Shown piece by piece: positions 10,501-18,797 of a DNA stretch of 64,000 nt (positions are counted from its first letter, which is position 1; the number at the start of each line of letters is the position of its first letter). The notes beneath the pieces were generated by a model. That model saw only the letters and a program-made list of their open reading frames with translations. It was not told the origin of the DNA and made no database searches. Location: contig JAHELS010000001.1 of NCBI GenBank assembly GCA_024644085.1, forward strand, positions 41,480-105,479, read 5' to 3'. The translations under genes and the position numbers were made by a program. The stretch is from Rhodopirellula sp. (GTDB lineage: Bacteria; Planctomycetota; Planctomycetia; Pirellulales; Pirellulaceae).

Positions 10501-11213
10501 CCCTTGGTCAATTGCCAAACAATTCTCAGACCGGGGTCGCCAATGCGAAAGCCGGTGGCCAGCGAATACACAATGCAGATTCCGATGACGGCAGCGATCG
10601 TGTAGGCAATCGACTTGATCGTCGGGTTCGATACGCGAGTACCGGCCACGCCAACACTGCAACCCAAAACCGTCAGTGCTGCCAGCACCGCCGCCCACAA
10701 CAATTCGTAGCTGATCGGAGGCGTGCCCTGTAATCCGTCGCTGCTGTGCCCGGCAACGATCACAGCTGCCGCCAGCAAGGCACCGGCGAGAATCAAACCG
10801 AGACCTGCGGCGAGCCTGGTCCCCTTGGCGTGGATGTGGAATCGGGTCACCTTGGCTGCGACCAAATTGATCATCAACAGCAGCCCAATCAGCGCACCGC
10901 CGGGAAACGGGATAACGCCTCGTATCGGGCTCTCGTGCGGATAGAACGCCTGGGGAAAGAAATCGTCAATATGCAGCGGTGCGATCCAAGACATGAAGTA
11001 CCGCTGCTTGACCTCGAACATGTTCATTTCATCCTGTGCGAGCGTTCCCACCAGCACAGTAATCATCGAAAGGGCAAACAGAGCTACGGTCAACTTGAGC
11101 GACCCCAGTGCACCGCCTACATGGCTGCAGATTGCGCCGAGGGAATCCCAGTCACCGGCGGAATCCCTGTTGCCGGGATTGGGGGAGACAGATTCAGAAG
11201 CAGCAGTCGCCAT
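7557..11213 (-). CDS. ResB-CcsA fusion cytochrome c biogenesis protein
   Basis: This 1218-residue membrane protein combines both halves of system II cytochrome c maturation, which exports haem and attaches it covalently to CxxCH motifs. The N-terminal ~600 residues are ResB-like: several membrane spans, then a large extracytoplasmic domain, then another span around GLGMLAHFMGTLTRFL. After a further large loop rich in charged residues, the C-terminal ~300 residues are CcsA/CcsB-like, with WGRFWGWDPKEN (the tryptophan-rich haem-handling motif) near residue 1114-1125 and conserved histidines in IHTAAI, THVISVT and FHSYG. Fused CcsBA proteins are known in epsilonproteobacteria and Bacteroidetes. 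It fits the many c-type cytochromes of planctomycetes, such as the CxxCH protein at 23072. Confidence 0.9.
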   Translation of the reverse strand: MATAASESVSPNPGNRDSAGDWDSLGAICSHVGGALGSLKLTVALFALSMITVLVGTLAQDEMNMFEVKQRYFMSWIAPLHIDDFFPQAFYPHESPIRGVIPFPGGALIGLLLMINLVAAKVTRFHIHAKGTRLAAGLGLILAGALLAAAVIVAGHSSDGLQGTPPISYELLWAAVLAALTVLGCSVGVAGTRVSNPTIKSIAYTIAAVIGICIVYSLATGFRIGDPGLRIVWQLTKGLGAGVVLMIGCLFVFDKQGGNVLLHLGVALLMVGQFAFGDRQLEQRLSLVEGQSSNTLVNLDLIELAFIEDVGGRDQVIAIPGSRLKSASRSEAVISDPALPVDVRVLAFYENSSLKDVTDDNLADRGVGLDVRAVETTKSGGTDSDMNLASAYVELLDKESGESLGKHLVSQLISDREMLMPDVNSKDFYDTVAVDETTYQFGLKFHREVKPYWIQLEDVRRVNYSGTDTPRDYSSFIRIVDVETGEDRKERVWMNNPLRYRGETFYQSSYTPLPGGKEMTGIQVVQNSGWLIPYVACSITGLGMLAHFMGTLTRFLRRRERETRKQRADLAEFNQSPPSNRPVLLTVAGFVLLAIYMLVPWQAVMQSMRPASRADQYDFYTAGKIPTQFGGRVMPLDAYARQTLKAISNKDSLPLDSAPAAIKTRASGGADAKSAKKLTAIQWLMEVAVDGRELKFLPMFRIDADEVRSELGLDRRESKLYSLEDIGTRWGRVSQMVDAAAEKDPRDQSFKERKLLELDRRTRQYTLAAAAFRLPVPEEISAEEFERVFPGADEQTRQLFALRDLQRRMEALDQMPAPAIIPPSEEVAADTVNDPKWSAFGSAFFNHYRELALSGSDSDDAPPPAGIETFSEMIKSYGDQDTEAFNDAVDQHLASVKAYMVPGYRPGLVSLERWMQSNWPTGVAMVLYLITLVMGLVYFAVNLPRLRQAVWGALAVAVVIHTAAILCRIAITGRAPVINIYSSAVFIGWAAVLFGLVVERIFKYGIGNIVSSAAGALTLLVAYGLNTGDTMPVLQAVLDTQFWLATHVISVTLGYVATLVAGTLGIGYLIAGWIGQDEKKLRDIYRCCYGAACFGILFSFIGTVLGGLWADDSWGRFWGWDPKENGALLIVIWNALMLHARWDGMVKARGFANLAIVGNLVTAWSWFGTNELGIGFHSYGFTEGTLMYLGYFFGLHLLLMVVDAVLRWTVPFGTKPAV

Positions 11214-11262
11214 CGTCGCACTCGTGTCAGAGGAATGTTCTTTTTTGGATCCAGCGCAGGGA

Positions 11263-12393
11263 CTAGAGATTCAATTCAAGCGATTCAAGAAATGACGCGA
11301 TTGCATCCGATTGTTCCGTCACAACCTTGGCCGGTCCGGTCATTTTCACGAATAAGCTGATGCCGTCATCAATCGGGACAATGGTGGCGTCAATCGCCGT
11401 CCCCGTCTCAGCGTCCTCGGCGGCCAAGAGAAACCGCTGCCCCGGCCGGCCATCGACCTCGACCACCTGGGCGTCGGAGAGTGCTTTGTCGACGACTTCA
11501 TCGGAGACCTCACCCTCGCGCACCTGTCCTAGCCACCGGGCAACGTTTCCGCGTAAGTCGCCTCCCGCGGGGATGACGGTTAGCTCGGCCGGCGAGTCTT
11601 CCGGACCGACGCTGAAGGCCGCCATTCGCATACTGGTCATGCGACCGTCTCGCCAACCTTCGGGACGCTGAAACTTCAATCGCGAATCGGGCTCGGGCGT
11701 CGCCGGCTCGCCGCCGCCGCCGCCACCGTCAAGGTCGGATGCCACGCGAGGCTGACCTGCAAAAGGCGGTGTCATTGGCGCAGCCGCCTCGGCAGGCGAG
11801 CCGATCAGATCGACCCACACCCCGGACGTGTCCAGCGTCGTGACTTCGAATTCTTCACCACCGCCCCATCGCTCGTCCGAAGGGCTCAAGCCGAGTTGGC
11901 CACGCCACCGATTGACATTCATCTGGACCTGCTGGTCCCAATCCGGCTGCCGTGACAACTTCGAGATGCTGATGTCAAGTTGTTTGTCCGGTGTGTCGAC
12001 ATCGATCGAGGCAAATCGCATCGGTTTTTCGCCGCCCCGCCGCCAGGTATCCGGAAGCTGGTCGAGAACCGGTTCGCCGGAATCGTTGAATTCGATGCCG
12101 CGAACGAATTGCCGAAAGGATGATTCCACGGTGTCGATCGCGGCTTTCGGGCCGGTGACTTTGAAGAACCAAACGTCGTCGCCATGAGGCACCATGGTGG
12201 CAAGCATGCGGTCTTCACCGAGTTTCAACTGCTCGGGCACCTCGGTGGGGATCGAGTAGGTCACGATCGGTTCGGCTCGTTCACAGCCGACCATCGCCGT
12301 CGAACCGATTATCACCACCGCGACATACCACGACAGCATGCGCCTATCGCGTCCGGGACGAGGCGAAAGACTTGGAGAAAAAATACTCGACAT
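11263..12393 (-). CDS. Putative lipoprotein of unknown function
   Basis: This 376-residue protein has a hydrophobic segment (residues 19-35) ending in a lipobox-like AMVGC (Cys near residue 37), so it is probably lipidated and exported. The start could be the ATG at 12393 or the one at 12339 (MLSWYV), the latter giving a standard lipoprotein signal. Two similar halves are visible: each has a segment about the effect on a score-like hydrophobic strand (WFFKVTGPKAAIDTVES and LFVKMTGPAKVVTEQS), pointing to an internal duplication. A glycine-rich linker (GGGGGGE) separates them. It lies 49 bp upstream of the ResB-CcsA gene on the same strand, so co-transcription and a role in cytochrome maturation are possible but unproven. 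Confidence 0.6.
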   Translation of the reverse strand: MSSIFSPSLSPRPGRDRRMLSWYVAVVIIGSTAMVGCERAEPIVTYSIPTEVPEQLKLGEDRMLATMVPHGDDVWFFKVTGPKAAIDTVESSFRQFVRGIEFNDSGEPVLDQLPDTWRRGGEKPMRFASIDVDTPDKQLDISISKLSRQPDWDQQVQMNVNRWRGQLGLSPSDERWGGGEEFEVTTLDTSGVWVDLIGSPAEAAAPMTPPFAGQPRVASDLDGGGGGGEPATPEPDSRLKFQRPEGWRDGRMTSMRMAAFSVGPEDSPAELTVIPAGGDLRGNVARWLGQVREGEVSDEVVDKALSDAQVVEVDGRPGQRFLLAAEDAETGTAIDATIVPIDDGISLFVKMTGPAKVVTEQSDAIASFLESLELNL

Positions 12394-12775
12394 GGCAACC
12401 TGGGCGAGAATGGCGAAATCCGTTTCGGAAAGGCTTGCTGTTGATACGTATCCCAGCGGACGACTATCGCACGGGCAAGTGGCGCACCGGCCCCCCGGGG
12501 ACGACAGAAAGAATCAACCGGCCATCGGCGAGGGAGCTGGATCGAAGCTCCGACGCGACATTTCCTATAGGTAATATAAACGTCCGGCCACGTTGGTTCG
12601 TACCCAGAATTCAACCTGTGACAGCGTGCCACAGTCGTGAAGCGTTCGCGAACACCCGGTTTTAGCTGATCAATCCGCCTGATTCGAGGCGTCTGAAACA
12701 CGCAAACGAGGCTGCGGCGGTGGTCCGACTCGGGTTGGCGTCAATCCGCCCAGCGCCTTACCAGCCACCAGCGCC
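12394..12775. other. 382-bp intergenic region
   Basis: No convincing gene. The part nearest the lipoprotein gene contains an AT-rich patch with the palindrome CCTATAGG (12564-12571) next to AATATAAA, a possible promoter for the minus-strand lipoprotein gene, but no matching -35 box is clear. The other end holds a tandem duplication overlapping the stop of the next gene. Open frames on the plus strand here have no recognisable features. Confidence 0.4.
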
Positions 12776-12786
12776 TTACCAGCCCA
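12751..12786. repeat. 18-bp direct duplication over a stop codon
   Basis: The sequence CAGCGCCTTACCAGCC occurs at 12751-12766 and again at 12769-12784, giving an 18-bp period. The second copy contains the TAA (minus strand) of the helix-turn-helix membrane protein, and the first copy is its downstream duplicate. Confidence 0.9.
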
Positions 12787-14461
12787 TCAATCCGATCAAC
12801 GAATCGGTCAGCGAGCTGACCGGTGCCGACTGTTCGCTGTAGGTCCACATGTTACGAACAAGGTCGGTCATCAGCATGCCGCCGAGGCTTAGCACACAAA
12901 GGATCAGCATCAACGTGATGCATTGCAGGAGTGTGAAGGGGACTTCGTAGGCCCCGACCGCTGCGGCCGAGGAAACCGGCGCAGCGGATCGATCAATTTC
13001 GATTCCCTCCGCTTCGTCGTCCATGACGACCGCGTCGCCGTCGTCGGCCTCTGCGAAGACGTCTCCGCCAAGCGGGTCGGCCTCGACTATTCCGGCATCG
13101 CCAAATTCTACCGGTTCACCGATTGCTTCGGAGTCTTCGACTTCGATCACTTGCGAGCCACTTTCAAAGTCGGCATCGAGCCCGACACCCGAGGGTGAAA
13201 GCTGGAATTCCTCATCGGCCTGAAACTCTGCCTCGCCCTTGCCGCTACCGCTGCCGCTGCCGCTACCGCTACCGCCATCGGACAGTTCGGCCCCGAGGTC
13301 GAGCGCGGAAATACTGCTGCCGGCCAGATCAAGTGGTTCGCTTTCGAGTGACAAACCGCTGTCCGACGGACTCATCAAATTGATTCCGCTGTCACCCGCA
13401 ACCGAAATGTCGCTGCCGGCGCTACTGATCACGAGGTCGTCATCGTCATCGGCGATCACCAGGTCATCGTCATCCGCCAGAGCATCATCGAGCCCACCAA
13501 GATCGGAATCCTTCAGAGCATCGGCCCCGATACTGCTGCCGAGTCCTGAAGACGCCAGCAAATCGTCGCTTTCGCCTGCCAGCAAACCGCTGTCTTTTTT
13601 CTCCGATCCAAGCAGGTCAATCTCGCTGAGCACATCCGCCCCGCGACTGCTCAGCGATGATCCGAGGTCGCTGGCACCAGGCGAATCGAGATCCTCCATC
13701 AACTCAAGACTGCTGACACCGGTGGAGCTTAACTGTGAACCTTCGGTCGATGCGTCGCTGCCGAGCACATCCATCGCGCTATCTTCGTCATCGCCGATCA
13801 GATCCTCGCCGCTGTCCTCGTCTGAGAGATTCAAATCGCCGTCGGATGCTTCCGGGCCGAGCACATCAGGATGTGATTCGGATATTGCGTTCAATTCTTC
13901 GTCGGTCACCGGACCGGTGCTGCCCGCGTTGGGTTCGATGGCCAAATCAAGCTGGCCGGAATCGTGCATGATTGCGCGATCATCCAGCTGCAATTCTGCC
14001 GAGTCGATCTCGAGCAGATCATCGCCGCCGCTTTCCAGCAACAAGTCGCTGTCGCTGGCGACAATGGCAACGTCGCTCCCTTCGCCTTCGGAGGGCACCA
14101 GATCGACGTCGCTGCCGCTGCCGGGAACGAGTGACTCGTTGCCGAGCTCAAGATCGCTACCGCTTCCCTCTTCGCTCGATGGGACATCACCGCCGATCAC
14201 GTTGCTGCCGCCCGAGGAGAGCGACGCACCGACTTCGCTTTCGTCGACCAGCAACCCGCTGCCGCCATCATCACCGACTTCGGCATCACCGACTTCGGCG
14301 CTCAGGTCATCGGCGAGATTGTCGATCGCATCCTCGGGGAATTTCCAGCTTGCACCGTCGCGAAATCCTCGCACCCTTCCCTGGCTTCTCAGTTCAACAA
14401 GCCTGTCGGTTGGTATTCCAAGTTTTTTGGCGGCTTCTTCAAGCGAAAGGTAGTCTGCCAT
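12776..14461 (-). CDS. Membrane-anchored helix-turn-helix protein with long acidic Ser/Asp linker
   Basis: The start MADYLSLEEAAKKLG at 14461 begins an excisionase/MerR-like winged-helix domain (residues 1-48: LSLEEAAKKLGIPTDRLVEL then GFRDGASWKFPEDAIDNL). About 430 residues of low-complexity acidic sequence rich in Ser, Asp, Leu and Gly follow, including a GSGSGSGSGSGKG tract. The C-terminus has a strong membrane span (FTLLQCITLMLILCVLSLGGMLM) and ends in a short tail. An open frame extends 32 residues upstream of the chosen start but breaks the domain's normal N-terminus. The architecture, a DNA-binding-type head tethered by a disordered linker to the membrane, recurs in planctomycetes without assigned function. 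Predicted location is inner membrane with the head in the cytoplasm. Confidence 0.7.
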   Translation of the reverse strand: MADYLSLEEAAKKLGIPTDRLVELRSQGRVRGFRDGASWKFPEDAIDNLADDLSAEVGDAEVGDDGGSGLLVDESEVGASLSSGGSNVIGGDVPSSEEGSGSDLELGNESLVPGSGSDVDLVPSEGEGSDVAIVASDSDLLLESGGDDLLEIDSAELQLDDRAIMHDSGQLDLAIEPNAGSTGPVTDEELNAISESHPDVLGPEASDGDLNLSDEDSGEDLIGDDEDSAMDVLGSDASTEGSQLSSTGVSSLELMEDLDSPGASDLGSSLSSRGADVLSEIDLLGSEKKDSGLLAGESDDLLASSGLGSSIGADALKDSDLGGLDDALADDDDLVIADDDDDLVISSAGSDISVAGDSGINLMSPSDSGLSLESEPLDLAGSSISALDLGAELSDGGSGSGSGSGSGKGEAEFQADEEFQLSPSGVGLDADFESGSQVIEVEDSEAIGEPVEFGDAGIVEADPLGGDVFAEADDGDAVVMDDEAEGIEIDRSAAPVSSAAAVGAYEVPFTLLQCITLMLILCVLSLGGMLMTDLVRNMWTYSEQSAPVSSLTDSLIGLMGW

Positions 14462-14559
14462 TGAATTGTCGGCTCCGATGTTTCCCCTGGCGGGGAAACG
14501 ACGTCGTTTGTTGAGGAGACGGCACACCGCACCGGGCACGCCGTTGCAACTCAACAAAC

Positions 14560-14982
14560 TTACCGACGACCGAGCTCGCGAATCTCGTCTGGCAACGGCG
14601 AAGTAGCATTGAGTTGCAATGAAAAGTCAGCATCGATGGGACGACTGCTGACCAGCCGGATCTTCCCCGACCTATCGATATGATACACAGCCATCCAGGA
14701 TTTTCCGGTGTGAACTAGCGTAATTGTCTGAGTTCCCGAGGCGTCAGAACCGGAAAAACCGATCATCTCGCCAGCAGCGCCCACTCTCGCGAGTGCCTCG
14801 ACCGGGGAAGCCGCGATTGCCACGCCCGCACCCTGGCCACCCCACCGAGCGTCCGAAGCTTGAGAATCCTGAGGCGGAACCTGGCTGATGCCCGCCGTGG
14901 CGGCCACCACCATCACGATGAGAGCTGCGACCAGCGGCGTCAGTTTCACGCCTCGCTGACTTGCTCGAATCCGTTTCCACAT
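14560..14982 (-). CDS. Small exported protein of unknown function
   Basis: This 140-residue protein has a basic N-terminus and a hydrophobic segment (LVAALIVMVVAATAGISQ, residues 17-34) that acts as a signal peptide or anchor. The remainder is a small mixed domain with strands such as TITLVHTGKSWMAVYHID. It is not recognised. It lies 98 bp upstream of the helix-turn-helix membrane protein on the same strand, so the two may form an operon. Confidence 0.6.
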   Translation of the reverse strand: MWKRIRASQRGVKLTPLVAALIVMVVAATAGISQVPPQDSQASDARWGGQGAGVAIAASPVEALARVGAAGEMIGFSGSDASGTQTITLVHTGKSWMAVYHIDRSGKIRLVSSRPIDADFSLQLNATSPLPDEIRELGRR

Positions 14983-15255
14983 CCTTCCACTCCATCACTG
15001 GGGACTCCTTCCAACGCCGGAATTTGCACTCAGCGGCGTCGAACAGGCGCGATCGTAGCCCCCCAATGCAGCGGGCCGCAATATTGAAAAGACGCGTCCA
15101 GGCCTGGTGGGAATTCCTGACGATTGGGTGAAGTTGGCCGGTGTTTCCGGTCGATCCGATTGTAGGGATTGGTGTGCCTCCACGATGGGATCACCAGATT
15201 CGGGATGAAACTGCGCCGGCAGGGCGCGGATCCCACTCAACCAGAAGGTTTGTCC

Positions 15256-16872
15256 GTGAGTATCAAAGTGCAACAGGCTTCCTTTTCGAGAAACGTCATT
15301 CCGTCGACCGAATCGGGCTCGGAAGCCTCTGTCTATCATCCCACCGAAGCTGGGATGAATGCGAACCCGGCGGTGGTCGCACTCACAGGGATGCTATTGG
15401 CGTTCGGCTTTTACGCGATCGTGCTGACGGTCTCATGGGCGCCGATGCAGCGTTACTTTCTCGGACACCCGGTTGCCGTAGCGGCGACAGTCTTGTTTTG
15501 GTTCGCGGTGGCGGTACTGATCTCGAAGTGGTTCGGAATCGTCTCACAATCGAATCGACTCGAGGCGATCCGTGACGAAGACTTGATGCCTCCAACGGCC
15601 CAGGATTCTCCCGCCGGACGGTGGCTGGAAGAAAACGATGCCCGTCATGTCGCCAAAGGATGGCTGGCGGAGATCACCCGGTTGCCATCGTCCACGCGGG
15701 ACAGCCATCTGGTCCGCCGGCTCGGAGAATTGCTCACACGCCAATCACAACGCGGGAACACGAAACACCTGGCCGATGATCTCCGTGAACTCTCGGCTCG
15801 CGACGCCGATGCCGCTCACGATTCACTCGGGTTGGTACGAATCATCATTTGGGCGATCCCCATGTTGGGATTCCTGGGAACTGTGATCGGGATCACACAA
15901 ACGCTTGGCGGGCTCGATTTTTCGAACGGGACCGCCGCCGTGCAGAACCTCAAGAGTGGTCTGTACGTGGCATTTGACACAACTGCGCTCGGTCTGGTCC
16001 TTTCCGTGGTGGCGATCTTCCTGCAGTTCCCGATTGAACGGAACGAGCAACGCTTGCTGGCTGCCATCGATGCCCGGGTTGGTCACCTCGTCTCGGCGTG
16101 TCTTCCCAGCGACGAAGCATCCGACAATCAAACGGCCTTGATCGCCGACCTTTGCCGCGGCGTCCAGGCAGCGGTCGCGGAGTCGCTTGACAATCAAGCG
16201 AAACTATGGCGTGAGACGATCGACGCCGCCCAGAACCAGTGGAACAGCGTCCAGCAGCGTAACAACAACACCATCGCCGAAGCCTTCGAGACGACGCTCG
16301 TGCCCGCCCTTTTGGATCACGCCAAGTGCGTGGTGGAATCATCGCGGATCGCCGGCGAGACAATGGAGCAACAATGCCGCCAATGGAGCGAAACGGTCGA
16401 TCAAGCCCGGCGGCTGGCCCAGACCTCCAGCGAGTCAGCGTCGCGCGAAGTCATCGACGGACTGCAATCCGTATTGAAACCGGCATTGGTCGATCACGCC
16501 GCAAGTCTTGATGAATCGGCGCAAATTGCTGCGGATCGACTTGAACGCCAATGCCACCAGTGGCAGGAATCGATCTGTTACCACTCCGATACGCTCTCGA
16601 CACAGCAACTTGCGCTGGTCAAGCAGTACGAAGCTTTGACCGAGGCATACAGCCATTCCGAGTCGATCGCCGCCCTCCAACAATCACTTGATGCCAATCT
16701 CCGTCGACTCTCGGAAACCAACGCGACTGTGGTTCAAAGCGTCTCCGCGGCCGGCGGCAACGGCATGGCCGACGCGATGCGAGTGCTGGCGCGAGCCGTT
16801 GACGTATTGTCCCAGCGGATGTCCGATTCCCCGGGTGCCGGCCCGGCGGTTTCGTCGAGGCGTGCAGCATGA
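15256..16872 (+). CDS. MotA/TolQ/ExbB-type proton-channel protein with long coiled-coil tail
   Basis: A GTG start at 15256 is preferred because AGAAGG lies 7 nt upstream; the frame is open to 15169. The 538-residue product has membrane spans near residues 38-60, 73-95, 193-214 and 236-259. The last two carry the TolQ/ExbB signature, with small residues and conserved threonines (LGTVIGITQTLGG with T209; VAFDTTALGLVLSVV with T242/T243) that line the proton path. Residues 270-538 are a long, mostly helical cytoplasmic tail with two related segments (VVESSRIAGETMEQQC and LDESAQIAADRLERQC). Family members convert proton flow into motion of a partner protein. The stop overlaps the next start by 4 bp (ATGA), and the third gene is coupled in the same way. 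The tail length is unusual for ExbB/TolQ. Confidence 0.82.
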   Translation: MSIKVQQASFSRNVIPSTESGSEASVYHPTEAGMNANPAVVALTGMLLAFGFYAIVLTVSWAPMQRYFLGHPVAVAATVLFWFAVAVLISKWFGIVSQSNRLEAIRDEDLMPPTAQDSPAGRWLEENDARHVAKGWLAEITRLPSSTRDSHLVRRLGELLTRQSQRGNTKHLADDLRELSARDADAAHDSLGLVRIIIWAIPMLGFLGTVIGITQTLGGLDFSNGTAAVQNLKSGLYVAFDTTALGLVLSVVAIFLQFPIERNEQRLLAAIDARVGHLVSACLPSDEASDNQTALIADLCRGVQAAVAESLDNQAKLWRETIDAAQNQWNSVQQRNNNTIAEAFETTLVPALLDHAKCVVESSRIAGETMEQQCRQWSETVDQARRLAQTSSESASREVIDGLQSVLKPALVDHAASLDESAQIAADRLERQCHQWQESICYHSDTLSTQQLALVKQYEALTEAYSHSESIAALQQSLDANLRRLSETNATVVQSVSAAGGNGMADAMRVLARAVDVLSQRMSDSPGAGPAVSSRRAA

Positions 16873-18797
16873 GTCGGCGTCAACGCCAATCTCTCTCGCC
16901 ATCCCTGTTCCCTTTTCTGGCCGTGCTGGTGTGCACGCTCGGAACATTGATTCTTTTGCTGGCTCTTGTTTCTCAGAACGCGACCGACGCGGCCGAACAG
17001 CATGCCAGGAACGAGCAAGTCGCTCGCGCGAATCAGCACCCCGTCCAACCGCCCGTTCAAATGTCGGCCGAGTCCGCGGAGTTCATGCTCGCCGAGGAAC
17101 GTTTTCGCGTTGAACAACTGGTCGCATTCCGCGACAAGCAAACCACCGACATGGAAGAGCGTCGCGGACAGATCACCCATCTCGAAGACCACATGGACCG
17201 GCTGCGAGAAAAACTCCGGCTGCTCAATGCAGAAGTTGAGCGTGCGACCAATGGTTCGTCTGACGACCAATTGGACGAGAAAGCGATCGCAGAACTTCGC
17301 GCCCAAATCGAAGCCGAGCAAGGAGCTGTCGGAGAGCTGCGTGAACAATCCAAATCGGCCTCACCTCGTGTTGTGATCGTGCCCCACAAAGGACCCAACG
17401 GTACCGATCGGCGCCCGGTTTACCTGGAGTGCACCGCGGCGGGTTTGACAATCTGGCCCGAAGGCTCGCAGATCACGTTGAGCCAACTTGATAAGTCAGA
17501 CTACTCGGCGAACCCTCTCGATGCCGCCCTGCGAATCATGCGGCTGCACATCATGCAGCATTACGGCGACACCGCCCCGCCCTACCCTCTTCTGGTCGTG
17601 CGTCCCGATGGAATCGAAACGTACGCCGCGGCTCGCCAAGCCATGCGGGACTGGGATGATCAATTTGGGTACGAATTGGTTCCGGCCGATACCCGGTTGG
17701 CATACGCGAAGCCCGATCCCGAGTTGAAGAATCGAGTCGAGCTGGCGATTCGCGAAGCTGCTATTCGACAGCACGCGAAAGAATCGATCGCCCGCCGCGG
17801 CGGCATCGGTCGGAACCGGCTTGGATCCAAACATTTCGACGGCTTGGCCGGCGACTCCCACGCCGCTGTACGTTCGCGTTCCGGGAACTTGACGACGGCC
17901 AATCGAAGCGAGCGGATGCCGACGCTTTCGGCCGCGTCGCTCGACCGAGCGGGGCGCAGTCACGGCTTTCGACCACACCGCGATGATTACGCAATCGGAA
18001 ACTCGAGTTACACGCGGCCGACACCAACCGCCAATCGATCGCCCTCCGCCCCACCGACGCATCGTGATCACTCCAACACGATCGATTATCAAGCCGCTGC
18101 AGCTGCCGCTGACGAGCGGCGCATGGTGAATGAAATGAGGACAGCCGCCGAAGAACTGCGGAACTCTGGATCGACGATTCTTCCCATGGGCGAGCATGCC
18201 GACCTCGCCGGCGACGCAATCAAATCGCTGGCGTCGAGTGAAGGTGATTCCGCCGACACTTCAGACATGTCTGCAGCCGCGAAGAATTCCGAAGGTGCAA
18301 CCGCCAACTCGCCCGAAGCGACGTCAAGCGGATCCCGTTCGTCTCCCTCATCGGCATCACGATCCGGCTCACCCTCGGACAATCAAAGCAACTCGAACCG
18401 CACCGCCGACAGCTCGCCACCGCCAACCGATCTGGTCACGCGGTCGGGCCGCGATTGGGCATTGCCACCCGAAATAGCGGGAATGCGAGGTAACGCGATC
18501 GTTCGTACAATCCGGATGGAATGTCATTCCGACCGGCTGGTCCTGCTTCCTTCGTCCAGCAACGGCGCAACCGAAATCTTTGGACTCTCCGGCGGAACCG
18601 ATATCAATCGGGCCGCTCTGGAGTTGGCGACTGCGGTTCGTGATCGCATCAAACAGTGGGGACCCGCGTTACCGGGTGGGCGATGGCAACCGCGTCTCGA
18701 CGTGATTGTGATGCCGCAGAGCGAAAACCGATTCGATCAATTGCGCTCGTTGATGACCGGCAGCGGTGTTGAAGTGTCGGGGAGGATCGCGCCATGA
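16869..18797 (+). CDS. Single-span ExbD-like coiled-coil partner lacking the membrane aspartate
   Basis: This 642-residue protein has a short basic N-terminus, one membrane segment (residues 12-34, LFPFLAVLVCTLGTLILLLA), a coiled-coil region (about 65-160), a globular segment (160-300, starting PRVVIVPHKG), a low-complexity Ser/Arg/Asn-rich linker (310-530) and a C-terminal domain repeating features of the 160-300 region. The topology is that of ExbD/TolR/MotB stators, but the membrane position usually held by the proton-binding Asp reads PFLAVLV, with no acidic residue. It starts within the ATGA of the upstream channel gene and ends in an ATGA with the downstream partner, implying translational coupling and a fixed complex stoichiometry. 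Confidence 0.65.
   Translation: MSRRQRQSLSPSLFPFLAVLVCTLGTLILLLALVSQNATDAAEQHARNEQVARANQHPVQPPVQMSAESAEFMLAEERFRVEQLVAFRDKQTTDMEERRGQITHLEDHMDRLREKLRLLNAEVERATNGSSDDQLDEKAIAELRAQIEAEQGAVGELREQSKSASPRVVIVPHKGPNGTDRRPVYLECTAAGLTIWPEGSQITLSQLDKSDYSANPLDAALRIMRLHIMQHYGDTAPPYPLLVVRPDGIETYAAARQAMRDWDDQFGYELVPADTRLAYAKPDPELKNRVELAIREAAIRQHAKESIARRGGIGRNRLGSKHFDGLAGDSHAAVRSRSGNLTTANRSERMPTLSAASLDRAGRSHGFRPHRDDYAIGNSSYTRPTPTANRSPSAPPTHRDHSNTIDYQAAAAAADERRMVNEMRTAAEELRNSGSTILPMGEHADLAGDAIKSLASSEGDSADTSDMSAAAKNSEGATANSPEATSSGSRSSPSSASRSGSPSDNQSNSNRTADSSPPPTDLVTRSGRDWALPPEIAGMRGNAIVRTIRMECHSDRLVLLPSSSNGATEIFGLSGGTDINRAALELATAVRDRIKQWGPALPGGRWQPRLDVIVMPQSENRFDQLRSLMTGSGVEVSGRIAP

Noticed and set aside
13239..14453. 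404-residue open frame on the plus strand opposite the helix-turn-helix membrane protein
   Set aside because: Its Ser/Pro/Leu-rich translation is the mirror of the Asp/Ser/Leu-rich coding of the minus-strand gene, which has a recognisable domain, a membrane span and a sensible start.
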